Of a DNA stretch of 64,000 nucleotides, positions 45,829 to 54,699 are shown in pieces; the stretch's first letter is position 1; every line of letters starts with the position of its first letter. The position numbers were made by a program, and so were the translations under genes. The DNA comes from Planctomycetota bacterium (GTDB lineage Bacteria > Planctomycetota > Phycisphaerae > UBA1845 > UTPLA1), in assembly GCA_016712275.1 (NCBI GenBank), contig JADJRI010000012.1:1-64000 (forward strand). Reading direction: 5' to 3'. The notes below the pieces were generated by a model. That model worked only from the letters and a program-made list of their open reading frames with translations, was not told the DNA's origin and did no database searches.

Positions 45829-46779
45829 ATGGGCCGAACACCGTTCCGCATTGTGGTGGCCGAACCATTCAGCGACGATGCGGTCCGCCGCCTGCGTCAG
45901 CATGGTGAAGTCACGGTTCTAAAGGACTCGGCCCCCGAAACGATCATCAGTGCCGTGGGGAACGCCGATGCGCTTCTCGTGCGGGCAAAAGCACATGTGA
46001 CGGCGCGAATCATCGATTCCGCACCTCAGCTTCGCGTCATCGGACGGGCCAGTCCCACAGTCGATCATATCGACCTTCGTGCCGCAAACCGGCGGGACAT
46101 TCCAGTTGTGTATTGTCCGAATGTGGCTGTGAATTCCTGCGCCGAATTTACGCTGGCACTGATGCTGGCCCTTCATCGAAGAGTCGTTTTCTTTGACAAA
46201 CAACTGCGCGACGGGCAATTCGACAGTGCAAGGCAAATGCCTGTGAGAGAATTCCGACGGTGCACGGTTGGGTTGTTGGGCATCGACCCCGTGGCGGAAT
46301 GCCTCAGTCAAATGCTCATCGCAGCATTCGGAACAAGTATTCTGTGTCACGATCCGTTCGATGGTCGGCCGACCGAAATGAAAGCCCAATTTGTTGGCCT
46401 GGACGAACTGCTGGCGCAAAGCGATGTGTTATCGATTCACCTTCGGCATGCGCCGGAAACGCGCTCATATATGAATGCGGCAAGGCTTGGGCAAATGAGA
46501 CCCGACGCCTTGCTGGTCAACACCACGCGCGGCTCACTGGTCGATTCGTCGGCCCTGGCCGATTGCCTTCACAAGCGATCGATTGCGGGAGCGGCCTTGG
46601 ATGTGTTTGACATCGAGCCACTGCCGCTCACCCATCCGCTTCGCCGCGCGCCGAATTGCATATTGACGCCCCACGTTGCGGGGGCGACAACCGATGCCGC
46701 CGAAGACCGCTATTCCGTGGCGGATGACGTGATTCGCGTGCTTACCGGCGAGAAGCCACACCATCAAGCCGTGCTTTAG
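45829..46779 (+). CDS. D-isomer-specific 2-hydroxyacid dehydrogenase
   Basis: 316 residues, similar to the catalytic core of phosphoglycerate dehydrogenase (SerA) but without its C-terminal domains. The catalytic triad is present: Arg in NTTRGSLVD, Glu in DVFDIEPLP and His in TPHVAGATTDA. The NAD-binding loop is odd: GLLGIDPVAECL replaces the usual GxGxxG, so only the first Gly is in place and NAD binding may be weak or changed. The segment VIGRASPTVDHIDLRAA corresponds to the VIGRAGVGVDNID of SerA. It sits 230 bases before GAPDH. The substrate is unknown; a role in serine synthesis is not shown. Confidence 0.85.
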   Translation: MGRTPFRIVVAEPFSDDAVRRLRQHGEVTVLKDSAPETIISAVGNADALLVRAKAHVTARIIDSAPQLRVIGRASPTVDHIDLRAANRRDIPVVYCPNVAVNSCAEFTLALMLALHRRVVFFDKQLRDGQFDSARQMPVREFRRCTVGLLGIDPVAECLSQMLIAAFGTSILCHDPFDGRPTEMKAQFVGLDELLAQSDVLSIHLRHAPETRSYMNAARLGQMRPDALLVNTTRGSLVDSSALADCLHKRSIAGAALDVFDIEPLPLTHPLRRAPNCILTPHVAGATTDAAEDRYSVADDVIRVLTGEKPHHQAVL

Positions 46780-47008
46780 GTAGCGTTTATATCAGGTCGC
46801 AAACATGGATTCCCTCGAACGGCAAGGCTCGAAAGCAGGGAAATCCGTCTGAATTCGCCGTGACGCGCCGCTCACTTGACGCTCACTTACACCGTTCCTA
46901 TTCTCATATCCAAAATCGAACGCGTGCGCCGGCTCCAACGTATGCTTCTGAGCTTGATTCCCGTTTGTCGGTGTTGACGGTTGAATGCGTTCAAGGAGAA
47001 ATGTGAAC

Positions 47009-48049
47009 ATGGCGGTAAAGATCGGTATCAACGGATTCGGACGAATTGGTCGACTTGTGGCACGGGCCATGGCGGCGCGAAAAGGTCAGTTCGACCTGGT
47101 CGCGATCAACGACGTCGGGTCGACTCCCAAGGTCCATGCACACCTGCTGAAGTATGACAGCGTCCACGGCGTCTTTGACGGCCAGATTTCCCACGACGAG
47201 AACAGCATCGTCGTCAATGGCGATCGCGTACGGGTGCTTTCGGAAACGAATCCGGCCAAGCTGCCCTGGAAAGACCTGGGCGCGACGGTTGTGATCGAAG
47301 CCACCGGCCGGTTCACCGGTCGGGCGGCCGACGGCAAACCGGGATACGACGATCACATCAAGGCCGGCGCGAAGAAGGTGATTCTTTCCGCGCCCGCGAA
47401 GGACCAGATCGATGCAACGGTTGTCATGGGTGTCAATGATGAGACACTCAAGAAGGAACACACCTTTGTCAGCAACGGCAGTTGCACAACTAACTGTCTC
47501 GCGCCGGTCATAAAGGTGCTGGTCGATAATCCCGACATTTTCGGCACGAAGATCGAAGGCTTCATGACCACCGTTCATGCCTACACCAACGACCAGCGCA
47601 TTCTCGACATGGCCCACGGTGAAGACCTGCTTCGCGCCCGTGCGGCGGCGACAAACATCATTCCCTCATCGACCGGCGCGGCCAAGGCGATCGGCCTGGT
47701 CATTCCAAGCCTCAATGTGAAGTTGGATGGTTTTGCGTTTCGCGTGCCGGTGGCCGATGGCAGCGTTGTCGATCTGACGGTCACGCTGGAAAAATCCGTT
47801 GACGTGAAAACCGCCAATTCTGTTTTCCAAAAAGCGGCGGAAAGTTCGCGGCTCAAGGGCATTCTCGAGTATTGCGACGAACCCCGCGTCAGTTCGGATA
47901 TCATTCACAATCCGCACAGTTCCATTTTCGATTCCACGCGAACCATGGCAAAAGGCAATATGCTCAAGCTGGTCAGCTGGTACGACAACGAATGGGGATT
48001 TTCAAATCGCGTGTGCGACTTGGCAATCCGGCTGGCAGCCATGGCTTGA
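47009..48049 (+). CDS. gap: Glyceraldehyde-3-phosphate dehydrogenase, type I
   Basis: The central glycolytic enzyme: oxidises and phosphorylates glyceraldehyde 3-phosphate to 1,3-bisphosphoglycerate with NAD. The ATG at 47009 follows AAGGAGA. It begins AVKIGINGFGRIGRLVARAM (Rossmann NAD site). The active-site motif SNGSCTTNCLAP has the catalytic Cys at about residue 159, with the His in TTVHAYTNDQ and the phosphate-binding ATNIIPSSTGAAKA. The C-terminus is normal (WYDNEWGFSNRVCDLA). Length 346 residues. A strong terminator follows. Confidence 0.97.
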   Translation: MAVKIGINGFGRIGRLVARAMAARKGQFDLVAINDVGSTPKVHAHLLKYDSVHGVFDGQISHDENSIVVNGDRVRVLSETNPAKLPWKDLGATVVIEATGRFTGRAADGKPGYDDHIKAGAKKVILSAPAKDQIDATVVMGVNDETLKKEHTFVSNGSCTTNCLAPVIKVLVDNPDIFGTKIEGFMTTVHAYTNDQRILDMAHGEDLLRARAAATNIIPSSTGAAKAIGLVIPSLNVKLDGFAFRVPVADGSVVDLTVTLEKSVDVKTANSVFQKAAESSRLKGILEYCDEPRVSSDIIHNPHSSIFDSTRTMAKGNMLKLVSWYDNEWGFSNRVCDLAIRLAAMA

Positions 48050-48095
48050 TTTCTTGAAAACATGGAGCGGAATCGACTCCGCTTAACGAGTTAAT

Positions 48096-48137
48096 AAAGA
48101 TGCCGGCGCAATGAAATGCGCCGGCATCTTTTTTTTG
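48096..48137 (+). terminator. Intrinsic terminator after gap
   Basis: A 15-bp stem (AAAGATGCCGGCGCA at 48096-48110, complement at 48117-48131) closes on ATGAAA and runs into a T8 tract. It lies about 45 bases past the GAPDH stop. Confidence 0.9.
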
Positions 48138-48375
48138 TCATGGTGTGAATGGGAGACCGTCGGCAGCGCCCATCAAACGAGACGCTACGATGCAACTCAA
48201 CGCCCCTCTCTTGACCGCACAATCGCTACAAACCCACCAGTGAGCAGAATTCGCATTCTAAGGACTCGGAATTCAGCGATTATGAGTCCAAAGTGCGAAT
48301 TCGTTGAATCTGCGACCGCTCGCATCACTCTTGCCAATTCTCCAGTAAGCCAGATTCTTTATTGGAGGCACCGCC

Positions 48376-48918
48376 ATGAGCGATATGAGCATTTCGTCCA
48401 GCACCAATGTCGGTGCCACGGCATCCACCAAGTCCGTCATTTCGACTTCAAATGTCAACGCGTCCGGCGGCTCCACATCCGCCACTTCCACCAATGCAAC
48501 CGGCCTGACACCCGCACGGCCGCCGGCCGGCGATAGCGTCACTCCCGCCACAGGTCTCGAAACCTCGAACCGAAGCGAATCGACCTATGGCGCCACGACC
48601 TCGACCATGTCGATGACCCTTGAACAAGTCGATCAGAATAAGATGTCGACCTTTGTTCTTGCCCTGATTGCGGCGTTGTTCGGCGACAAGAAAAAGAAGG
48701 ATGATGAAGACGCCGGCACTTTGCTCGGCATGCTCATGCTCTCGGCCATGCAGCAACCGACCATCTCGCAAATGAGCTATACAGAATCGTTTACGTCACA
48801 GATTTCGCAGACATCCTCGGCCACCAGCACAAATGCCGTGCAAGCCACGCCCTATTCTTCGGAAGGCGGCGGCAGCGGCTCGGCAGGCACCGGAGCGCGA
48901 TTGAATACATCGGCCTGA
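48376..48918 (+). CDS. Ser/Thr-rich low-complexity protein with central hydrophobic segment
   Basis: 180 residues of unusual composition; GGAGG lies nine bases before the ATG. Residues 1-75 and 135-180 are Ser/Thr/Asn/Gly-rich and have no signal peptide (MSDMSISSSTNVGATASTKS). Between them are a hydrophobic stretch (STFVLALIAALFGD), a strongly charged KKKKDDED patch and another hydrophobic stretch (AGTLLGMLMLSAM). The arrangement is like that of small secreted or self-assembling proteins, but I do not recognise it. It stands alone, with its own well-formed ribosome-binding site. Confidence 0.72.
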   Translation: MSDMSISSSTNVGATASTKSVISTSNVNASGGSTSATSTNATGLTPARPPAGDSVTPATGLETSNRSESTYGATTSTMSMTLEQVDQNKMSTFVLALIAALFGDKKKKDDEDAGTLLGMLMLSAMQQPTISQMSYTESFTSQISQTSSATSTNAVQATPYSSEGGGSGSAGTGARLNTSA

Positions 48919-48972
48919 AGGAATCTGATCAGACGCGATCAACTTCGCAAGGTATTCGGTCAAGACGGGACA

Positions 48973-50604
48973 CTAGAAAAAGCGCGGGCCGACGCCGCGC
49001 GCCCCGCGACCCTGAATCGCCTGCATCACCGGCTCGTAATAGATCAGCACGGCCAGCACACTTCCAATGATTACGGCCACCAGCAACCCGGTCTTGATCA
49101 CCATGAGTTTTCGATCGAATTTTCGCAGCGTTTCCTCATCGCCGACGAATCGCTCAATCAGACGGCATCGCGATTCGATGCTCCCATGACGCCAACTCGG
49201 CGCTTCGCGCGGAATGCCGTTTAAGTCCGCAATCTTGGCGAGCGTGCGGCCGAAGATGTTGGCCGCGCTCACGCAGATTCCCTGTTTTCTCGTTTCGCCG
49301 TGGACCGAGCAGACCGCGACACAACCGTGCACATCCGGCGTGATGACGCGAACACCATAGAGATCCGCCTGTCGCTCGAATTTTCGTGCCAGCCATGCAA
49401 ATCCAAACAGCCACATAAGCAGAAGCGACGCAAGCGCCGACAATTGCAGCATCGAATTGTCAATGCTGATCTGCTTAAAGTGACTATCCAGATAGTAAAG
49501 CAAGTGCATGACGCCGCCGGCGATATACATCGATACAACCGCAAATGCGCCAAAAAATGGCAGGTGCCAATGTTGAACGTGTCCCGCCTCATGGCCGAAC
49601 ACCGCTTCGATCTCGTCGTCCTCCATGGTTTCCAAAAGTGCATCGGACACCAGTATGTATCGAATCGGCGGCAGGAAACCCATCACGGCTGCATTCACCG
49701 TGGAGCCATGCGTATGCCACAGGAGAATTTCGCGATAACGCAATCCAATTCGCTTGCACATCGCTTCAAATCGATCGCGCAGCGGCCCCGCCGGAAGCGG
49801 TTCGGTCGCCCAAATCAGCCTTAGCAGCCAGGGTGAAATCACCAAAACACTGACCGAGACGGTGCCAAGCGCGGTGTTCAAAATGATGTCGCGCATCAGA
49901 TGGTCGCGCGGCAGATTGAACCACACCGGTCCATACTGATTGATGAAGTGTTTCGCGAAAACAATAATGCACATCGGTGCGGCCAGTATCAAAACTTGAT
50001 GGCGGAATTTATCGACCAGATAGTCTCGCAAACTCAGCCGCGCAAGGGTGGATCGATGAACCGACGCATTTAACGCGGCCGTCGCGTTGTTGATGCGAGC
50101 ATCGGCCATATCTCTTGAAGCTGCGCCATCGTCATGCGCATGGGCCCCGGCCAGCGCCTCTGCGCGAAGCCTCAATTCCACGGAGTAGTTCAATATCCAA
50201 AGAACTGTCAGCGAAATGAATAACGGGGCAAGAATGACCAGGTCCCCGACCAGCGGATATCGACCCAATTGCCAGGCATGCCGGACGATCTGGGTCCAGG
50301 GCGTGCAAACGACCGTCAGAATTAGAAACCCGGACAGGACGAACAACAGTATGTGTTGGAACCAGCCATATTCGTCGGTGGCATCGTCGTGGCCCTTTGG
50401 AGTTCCATCGAGCAACTTTATTGTTCCCCGCCGCATCCAAAGTGCATAGCCGGCAATCGCCAGAATTTGGCCTATGGCAATGGCCACTGTGCCCCAATAA
50501 ACACCCGGCAGGTGGTACGAGCGGCCCTGAAAAAAGTTGCATGGCTCCGGCGGCATGTTGTCGCTCAGGACCAGTGCAAACGCCATGATGATGACAAAAT
50601 ACAT
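48973..50604 (-). CDS. M48-family zinc metallopeptidase (Ste24/HtpX-like)
   Basis: 543 residues. The first 350 residues contain several membrane helices (VYWGTVAIAIGQILAIAGYA, HILLFVLSGFLILTVVCTPW, ILNTALGTVSVSVLVISPWL). The zinc-binding site is FGHEAGHVQHWHLPF (HExxH), preceded by VSDALLETMEDDEIEAVFGH; the third ligand Glu is probably in FERQADLYGVRV (E-x2-AD). Two helices follow. Such enzymes cleave membrane or exported proteins in envelope quality control. The C-terminus ends with a helix (KTGLLVAVIIGSVLAVLIYY). Confidence 0.88.
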   Translation of the reverse strand: MYFVIIMAFALVLSDNMPPEPCNFFQGRSYHLPGVYWGTVAIAIGQILAIAGYALWMRRGTIKLLDGTPKGHDDATDEYGWFQHILLFVLSGFLILTVVCTPWTQIVRHAWQLGRYPLVGDLVILAPLFISLTVLWILNYSVELRLRAEALAGAHAHDDGAASRDMADARINNATAALNASVHRSTLARLSLRDYLVDKFRHQVLILAAPMCIIVFAKHFINQYGPVWFNLPRDHLMRDIILNTALGTVSVSVLVISPWLLRLIWATEPLPAGPLRDRFEAMCKRIGLRYREILLWHTHGSTVNAAVMGFLPPIRYILVSDALLETMEDDEIEAVFGHEAGHVQHWHLPFFGAFAVVSMYIAGGVMHLLYYLDSHFKQISIDNSMLQLSALASLLLMWLFGFAWLARKFERQADLYGVRVITPDVHGCVAVCSVHGETRKQGICVSAANIFGRTLAKIADLNGIPREAPSWRHGSIESRCRLIERFVGDEETLRKFDRKLMVIKTGLLVAVIIGSVLAVLIYYEPVMQAIQGRGARGVGPRFF

Positions 50605-50865
50605 GAAATTCCGTGGTTATGAGTGCTTCGCGGTTCAAACGCATCGACATTCTAGGGCCGCAATCCAACGTCACAAGGTAGCCCGTGTCCAAACTACAGT
50701 ATCGGCGCTTCCCGGCAATAGGACCGCCGTCGTGGCGTTTTTCGATGAGGAGCGCGAGATTCCCGGCATGTTTGACATGCAACATTGTGAAGGTTGTGTT
50801 ACACTCCGAAGGGTGTGGGTCTCGCGGCTGTCCTGTCGATGACGGCCTCAAGAGGAGAATTCAAA

Positions 50866-51780
50866 ATGTCGATTCAATCCGTTCGTATGTCCGGCTTGGC
50901 GGTTTTGCTTTGCGCTTCGATCGCGCTGGCCCAAACCCCGCCGGAACCCAACCAGCCCACCAATCCGCCCAAAGCCAATAAACCGGATCGCGAGCGTCGC
51001 CCTCGACCCATGGCTCGGGGCGCCAGTGCCGAAGTCCAACTCAAGGCTCTGACCGAACAACTTCAACTCGATGAATTGCAACGGGCCGAGGTGGCCAAAT
51101 TGCTCGAGGCTCAACAGGTGCTAATTCGCGACGTTCGCCGTCAAAACCAGCGCACGCCGGAAGAAATCGAAGCGTGGCGGCAAATCAAGGAAGACATGGA
51201 CGCCGCCATGCAGGCCGGCGACAAGGCCAAGATGGAAGAGCTTCGGATTAAGAGCCAGGACATGCACAAGGCACGACGCGAACGGATCGCCCCGGCGCTT
51301 CAACAACTCGAACTAGCTGAGCAGACGGTTCACGATGATGTCGCAAGACTTCTGCGGCCGGATCAAATCGAAAAATTCGAGACCGTCTGGAAGGAGCGAA
51401 AGTTGGCTCGTGGGGCGCGCAATGGTCCCGTGCGAAACCCACGGGCGCTGAAAGACATCGTCGAACGCCTGCCTGATTTGAGTGCGGAACAAAAAACCCA
51501 GGTCAGCGCACTGTTTGATGAATATCAAAAATCACTTCGCGAGGCTTCCAAGGCCGAGCAGGGTGATTCGCAAGATGCCGGCCCAAAAAACCGGGAATCA
51601 CGCCAAAAGCTCTATCGCGAACGACAGGAAAAACTGTTTGATGATGTGATCGCCCTTTTGACGCCTGAGCAGAAAGAAAGCGTTGAAAAGGCGTTGAAAG
51701 GCAAGAGCCGTCGACCCGGTCGTGAAAATCGAAGAGAAAAGGATCATGAATCGGGAGGACGCGGCGCACTGCCAAGATAG
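50866..51780 (+). CDS. Secreted Spy/CpxP-like coiled-helical protein
   Basis: The start at ATG 50866 follows AGAGGAGA and gives MSIQSVRMSGLAVLLCASIA with an ALA-Q cleavage site. After a Pro/Asn-rich spacer, 230 residues are highly charged and helical, with two copies of the LTxxQ-like pattern used by Spy/CpxP chaperones (QLQLDELQRAEVAKLLEAQQ and LPDLSAEQKTQVSALFDEYQ) and ALLTPEQKESVEKAL near the end. It is presumably periplasmic. No two-component genes of the Cpx type are in the window. Function inferred from this similarity only. Confidence 0.78.
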   Translation: MSIQSVRMSGLAVLLCASIALAQTPPEPNQPTNPPKANKPDRERRPRPMARGASAEVQLKALTEQLQLDELQRAEVAKLLEAQQVLIRDVRRQNQRTPEEIEAWRQIKEDMDAAMQAGDKAKMEELRIKSQDMHKARRERIAPALQQLELAEQTVHDDVARLLRPDQIEKFETVWKERKLARGARNGPVRNPRALKDIVERLPDLSAEQKTQVSALFDEYQKSLREASKAEQGDSQDAGPKNRESRQKLYRERQEKLFDDVIALLTPEQKESVEKALKGKSRRPGRENRREKDHESGGRGALPR

Positions 51781-51909
51781 TTTATGAAATGACTCAAAGT
51801 GGAATGAGCGCTGCAGTGTAGAAACTTCGGCCCAAATTCCGCCAGTTTTTAACCAGGGTGGAGTGGCAAGCCTGGACGACTCGACGAACGACTTGAGTTC
51901 TACCCGGAC

Positions 51910-52389
51910 TCAGGACGCCCGCTCGACCGCTTCAGGCTTGCTTTTTTCATGTGCTGCCAGAATCTCACTCAAAAGACCCTCGCGGTTCTGCAACTGAATC
52001 GTATCGTCGTCGATCTCCCATGTGCCATCTGGCTGTCGCTCGCGACGGGAGATATAGACATACTCCGAACCGCCCTTGCCGCCGCCCGGCGTATACACCC
52101 CCACCGCCTTAACATCCTCCCAGAGAATCTCCAATTTGCCAAACACGAGCCGGAAAGTAATCCGGTCGCTGCGGATTGACAGCCTTCGCCAATAGCCCCG
52201 CACAAAACTCCCGAGGCTCAGCGCGATCACAAACGCGGACGACAGCTTCATCCAAATCGGCGTGCTTCCTGATAGCAGAAGAAATGCCATCAGTCCATTG
52301 ATCGGCACCATGACCGAAAGAAATGCGCTGATCGGTGTTCGAAAAAATGGCCGGCATTGCGCCGCCGGGGATGATGCCTTGGAGACCAT
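51910..52389 (-). CDS. Small membrane protein with PH-like domain
   Basis: 159 residues. Two membrane helices (ISAFLSVMVPINGLMAFLLL and IWMKLSSAFVIALSLGSFVR) are followed by a beta-rich region (LSIRSDRITFRLVFGKLEIL, WEDVKAVGVYTP) that resembles a bacterial PH domain, and a C-terminal helix. The function is unknown. It is convergent with the Spy-like gene and lies upstream of nothing on its own strand except the monooxygenase-like gene 63 bases away. Confidence 0.7.
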   Translation of the reverse strand: MVSKASSPAAQCRPFFRTPISAFLSVMVPINGLMAFLLLSGSTPIWMKLSSAFVIALSLGSFVRGYWRRLSIRSDRITFRLVFGKLEILWEDVKAVGVYTPGGGKGGSEYVYISRRERQPDGTWEIDDDTIQLQNREGLLSEILAAHEKSKPEAVERAS

Positions 52390-52452
52390 GGGCCAGGCTC
52401 GAAATACCTTTACCGATGTTTGTGAGGACTTGATCGGTACAAACTACCGCGA

Positions 52453-52737
52453 TCAATGCTCGTAGTAGGTGTGTGCCGGTCGGCCGGCCAGAATCTGCTC
52501 CTTGCCCCAATTCGCGACATTACGAAATGTGTCTGAAGCGATGAACGAATCAAATGCACTCTTGTCGCTCCACTCGGACAGAATCACGTAGCTCATCGGG
52601 TCGTCAATGTCGCGAAACATCTTGGAAGAGGAATGGCCCGATATACCCCGCATGGCATGTATGACCTTACGAAACGCATTTTCAAATGTCTCGTCCTTGC
52701 CGGGTAACACTTTGTAATTCATGCCGATGGTGACCAA
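52453..52737 (-). CDS. Antibiotic-biosynthesis-monooxygenase (ABM) domain protein
   Basis: 94 residues. A single ABM/dimeric alpha-beta-barrel domain: MNYKVLPGKDETFENAFRKV, GISGHSSSKMFRDIDDPMSY and VILSEWSDKSAFDSFIASDT. The family includes haem-degrading and quinone-modifying enzymes, but many members have unknown substrates; no family-specific catalytic set can be claimed here. It probably forms a dimer in the cytoplasm. It may be co-transcribed with the PH-like gene downstream. Confidence 0.85.
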   Translation of the reverse strand: MVTIGMNYKVLPGKDETFENAFRKVIHAMRGISGHSSSKMFRDIDDPMSYVILSEWSDKSAFDSFIASDTFRNVANWGKEQILAGRPAHTYYEH

Positions 52738-52945
52738 TGCACTGACTCCTTTTTTATGCCGCCCGACACGCCGGGACCTCGCCCAAAGGGAAATGATCGC
52801 TCATGTTATTGATTATGAGCAAACGCCGACATTCATAGGCGGCTCATCATCTCCAAGCCCTGCAACTTCGCTTTATGGGCCTATACAATTCGTCGCATCG
52901 GGCCTATCTTAATGCGTCCTGCTCGCGCCCGCCAACGGCGTGATT

Positions 52946-53032
52946 GGAGAGGTGTCCGAGTGGCTGAAGGTGCATGCTTGGAAAGCATGTGTACGGTAAC
53001 ACGTACCGGGGGTTCGAATCCCCCCCTCTCCG
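52946..53032 (+). tRNA. tRNA-Ser (anticodon GGA)
   Basis: An 87-base class II tRNA. Acceptor stem GGAGAGG pairs with CCTCTCC. The anticodon loop TTGGAAA is flanked by CATGC/GCATG, giving anticodon GGA. A long variable arm (GTACGGTAACACGTAC region) and the T-arm GGGGGTTCGAATCCCCC follow. The discriminator base is G and CCA is not encoded. Confidence 0.95.
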
Positions 53033-53329
53033 TTTCATCTGCGATCACTTCATTCTTCCGGCTACGGCGGCGGTTTGCCAACCCCTAATAATGTGTCAGA
53101 AGTGCACCTTCTCATTTCTATCAAAAAGGTTCGTGTTCCACTTGTCGTCGTGTAGTCGACGCAGGGACAAGTCGTACATTTCTGAATTCAGGATTGGTAA
53201 ATATGCCAAGATTCAGTCATCACTTAATTAGGCAGAAGCGCGTCGGGGCAATAGGACATGTCGGTGCAACCACTCCCCGAACGGATCAGAAGTAAAGAAG
53301 TACTAATGGCTATCAGGCAATTTAAAAAA

Positions 53330-54232
53330 TCACTTGAAGCGCAACAAGTCCTCACGCGCCGACTTGGCCAGCGTGACGACTGCAGGGTGATGCACTCTTC
53401 TTTCCAGCGTGATTGCATAAAACTGCTCTCGAATGGGCTCGATTTCGCCCACCACAACAACCTGATACTGCCGGCAGATCTCTCGATTGATCGCGGAAGG
53501 ACCCGCAAAACAGCCAAACCCCTTCTGGCCAAAAACCTTGGTGAGGGCACTGTCTTCAAATTCTCCGGCAATGACCGGCCGGATTTGATGCGCATCAAAC
53601 CAGCGGTCCAGTGCGCGTCGAAGGTTGTTGTTGGCCATGGGAAGCAGCCACTTAGCACCGCTCAGGGAACTGGGAAATTTTCGGCGAAGGCTCGCGGCCA
53701 TCGATTTCGTGGCAAAAATGCTCACGCCACATTCGCCAAGCAGATGATTAAACCCATTGATCTTGAGATTTGCCGGAATGGGCGCGTCCGAGAGAACAAG
53801 ATCCAACTCGTGAATTGAGAGTCGCGCCAAAAGTTGATCGATCTTCCCTTCAAAGCACACAAGCCGAACGTCCGTCGCCGACAAGGCCGGTACAAGAAGT
53901 CTGTGGGCAATGAGCTTGGGAACGACGTCGACGATACCCACGCGCAGTCGAAGCGGCGCACCTGTCGGCCGTCCGCGAACCGTGTCCATGAGTTCATTTC
54001 CGATCGCAAAAATATCATCCGCGTATCGAAAAACCAATTGACCGGTTTCAGTCAATTGCAGCCGGCGACCGACTCGTTCGAACAGTTTCACACCGAGCGA
54101 TTTCTCAAGCGTGTGGATCTGCGCCGAAAGCGTCGGCTGGGTGAGATGCAGCCGCTCGGCGGCAATGGCCAGCGTGCCCTCACGTGCGACCGTCCAGAAG
54201 TAAAGCAAATGATGATAATTGAGCCATTCCAT
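53330..54232 (-). CDS. LysR-family regulator, NhaR type
   Basis: 300 residues from ATG 54232. The start MEWLNYHHLLYFWTVAREGT is the NhaR form of the LysR HTH (NYxHLxYFWxVAxEG). The HTH continues AIAAERLHLTQPTLSAQIHT. The effector domain follows with LRVGIVDVVPKLIAHRLLVP, DLVLSDAPIPANLK and FGQKGFGCFAGPSA. NhaR activates the sodium/proton antiporter gene nhaA in Escherichia coli; no antiporter gene is adjacent here. It is divergent from the HPF-like gene 120 bases away, and may regulate the export operon or sit there by chance. Confidence 0.88.
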   Translation of the reverse strand: MEWLNYHHLLYFWTVAREGTLAIAAERLHLTQPTLSAQIHTLEKSLGVKLFERVGRRLQLTETGQLVFRYADDIFAIGNELMDTVRGRPTGAPLRLRVGIVDVVPKLIAHRLLVPALSATDVRLVCFEGKIDQLLARLSIHELDLVLSDAPIPANLKINGFNHLLGECGVSIFATKSMAASLRRKFPSSLSGAKWLLPMANNNLRRALDRWFDAHQIRPVIAGEFEDSALTKVFGQKGFGCFAGPSAINREICRQYQVVVVGEIEPIREQFYAITLERRVHHPAVVTLAKSAREDLLRFK

Positions 54233-54352
54233 ATCCGGATAATACTTCGAAAAATACAAAGTAACAAATCATAAAATTCTATTTGTCCTATCAATCACTG
54301 CCTTCTAAATTCCTGCATGACACAGGTGGTATCAGTCCGAAAGGAAGCTATC

Positions 54353-54661
54353 ATGCAGATTCGAATTATCGGTTTGGGCGGAAAGGTTCCCGATTCGCTT
54401 CGAGAATTCGTCCGACGTCGGGTTGCTTTCGCCCTGGGACGGTTCGAAACACGCATTTCACGCGTCACCATTCGGCTGGGCGACCTGAATGGACCGAAGG
54501 GCGGACTCGACAAGCAATGCAGCATGCAGGCGAAGCTGGCAACTTCGGGTCTGGTCATCGCCGAAGTGGTCGACTCACAGGTTGAATCCGCAGTGGCCAG
54601 GGCGGCTGATCGATTGTCCCGCGGATTGCGAACTGAATTGGAACGCCGCCGCGACAGATGA
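54353..54661 (+). CDS. HPF/RaiA-type ribosome-associated protein
   Basis: 102 residues from ATG 54353 with AAGGAAG in front. The S30AE-like fold is suggested by MQIRIIGLGGKVPDSLREFV, RRRVAFALGRFETRISRVTI and AADRLSRGLRTELERR. HPF/RaiA proteins bind the 30S subunit and help form hibernating 100S ribosomes. The C-terminal dimerisation domain of long HPF is absent. It is the first gene before an ABC/HlyD/TolC set, 38 bases upstream, an unusual neighbourhood. Confidence 0.8.
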   Translation: MQIRIIGLGGKVPDSLREFVRRRVAFALGRFETRISRVTIRLGDLNGPKGGLDKQCSMQAKLATSGLVIAEVVDSQVESAVARAADRLSRGLRTELERRRDR

Positions 54662-54699
54662 GCGGCGCATGTCAAGCCCGGCCATAAGGGAAATAGTGA

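Noticed and set aside
52946..53032. Insertion of a mobile element at the tRNA-Ser 3' end
   Set aside because: The following 300 bases contain no integrase, and no duplicate of the tRNA end was seen in the window.
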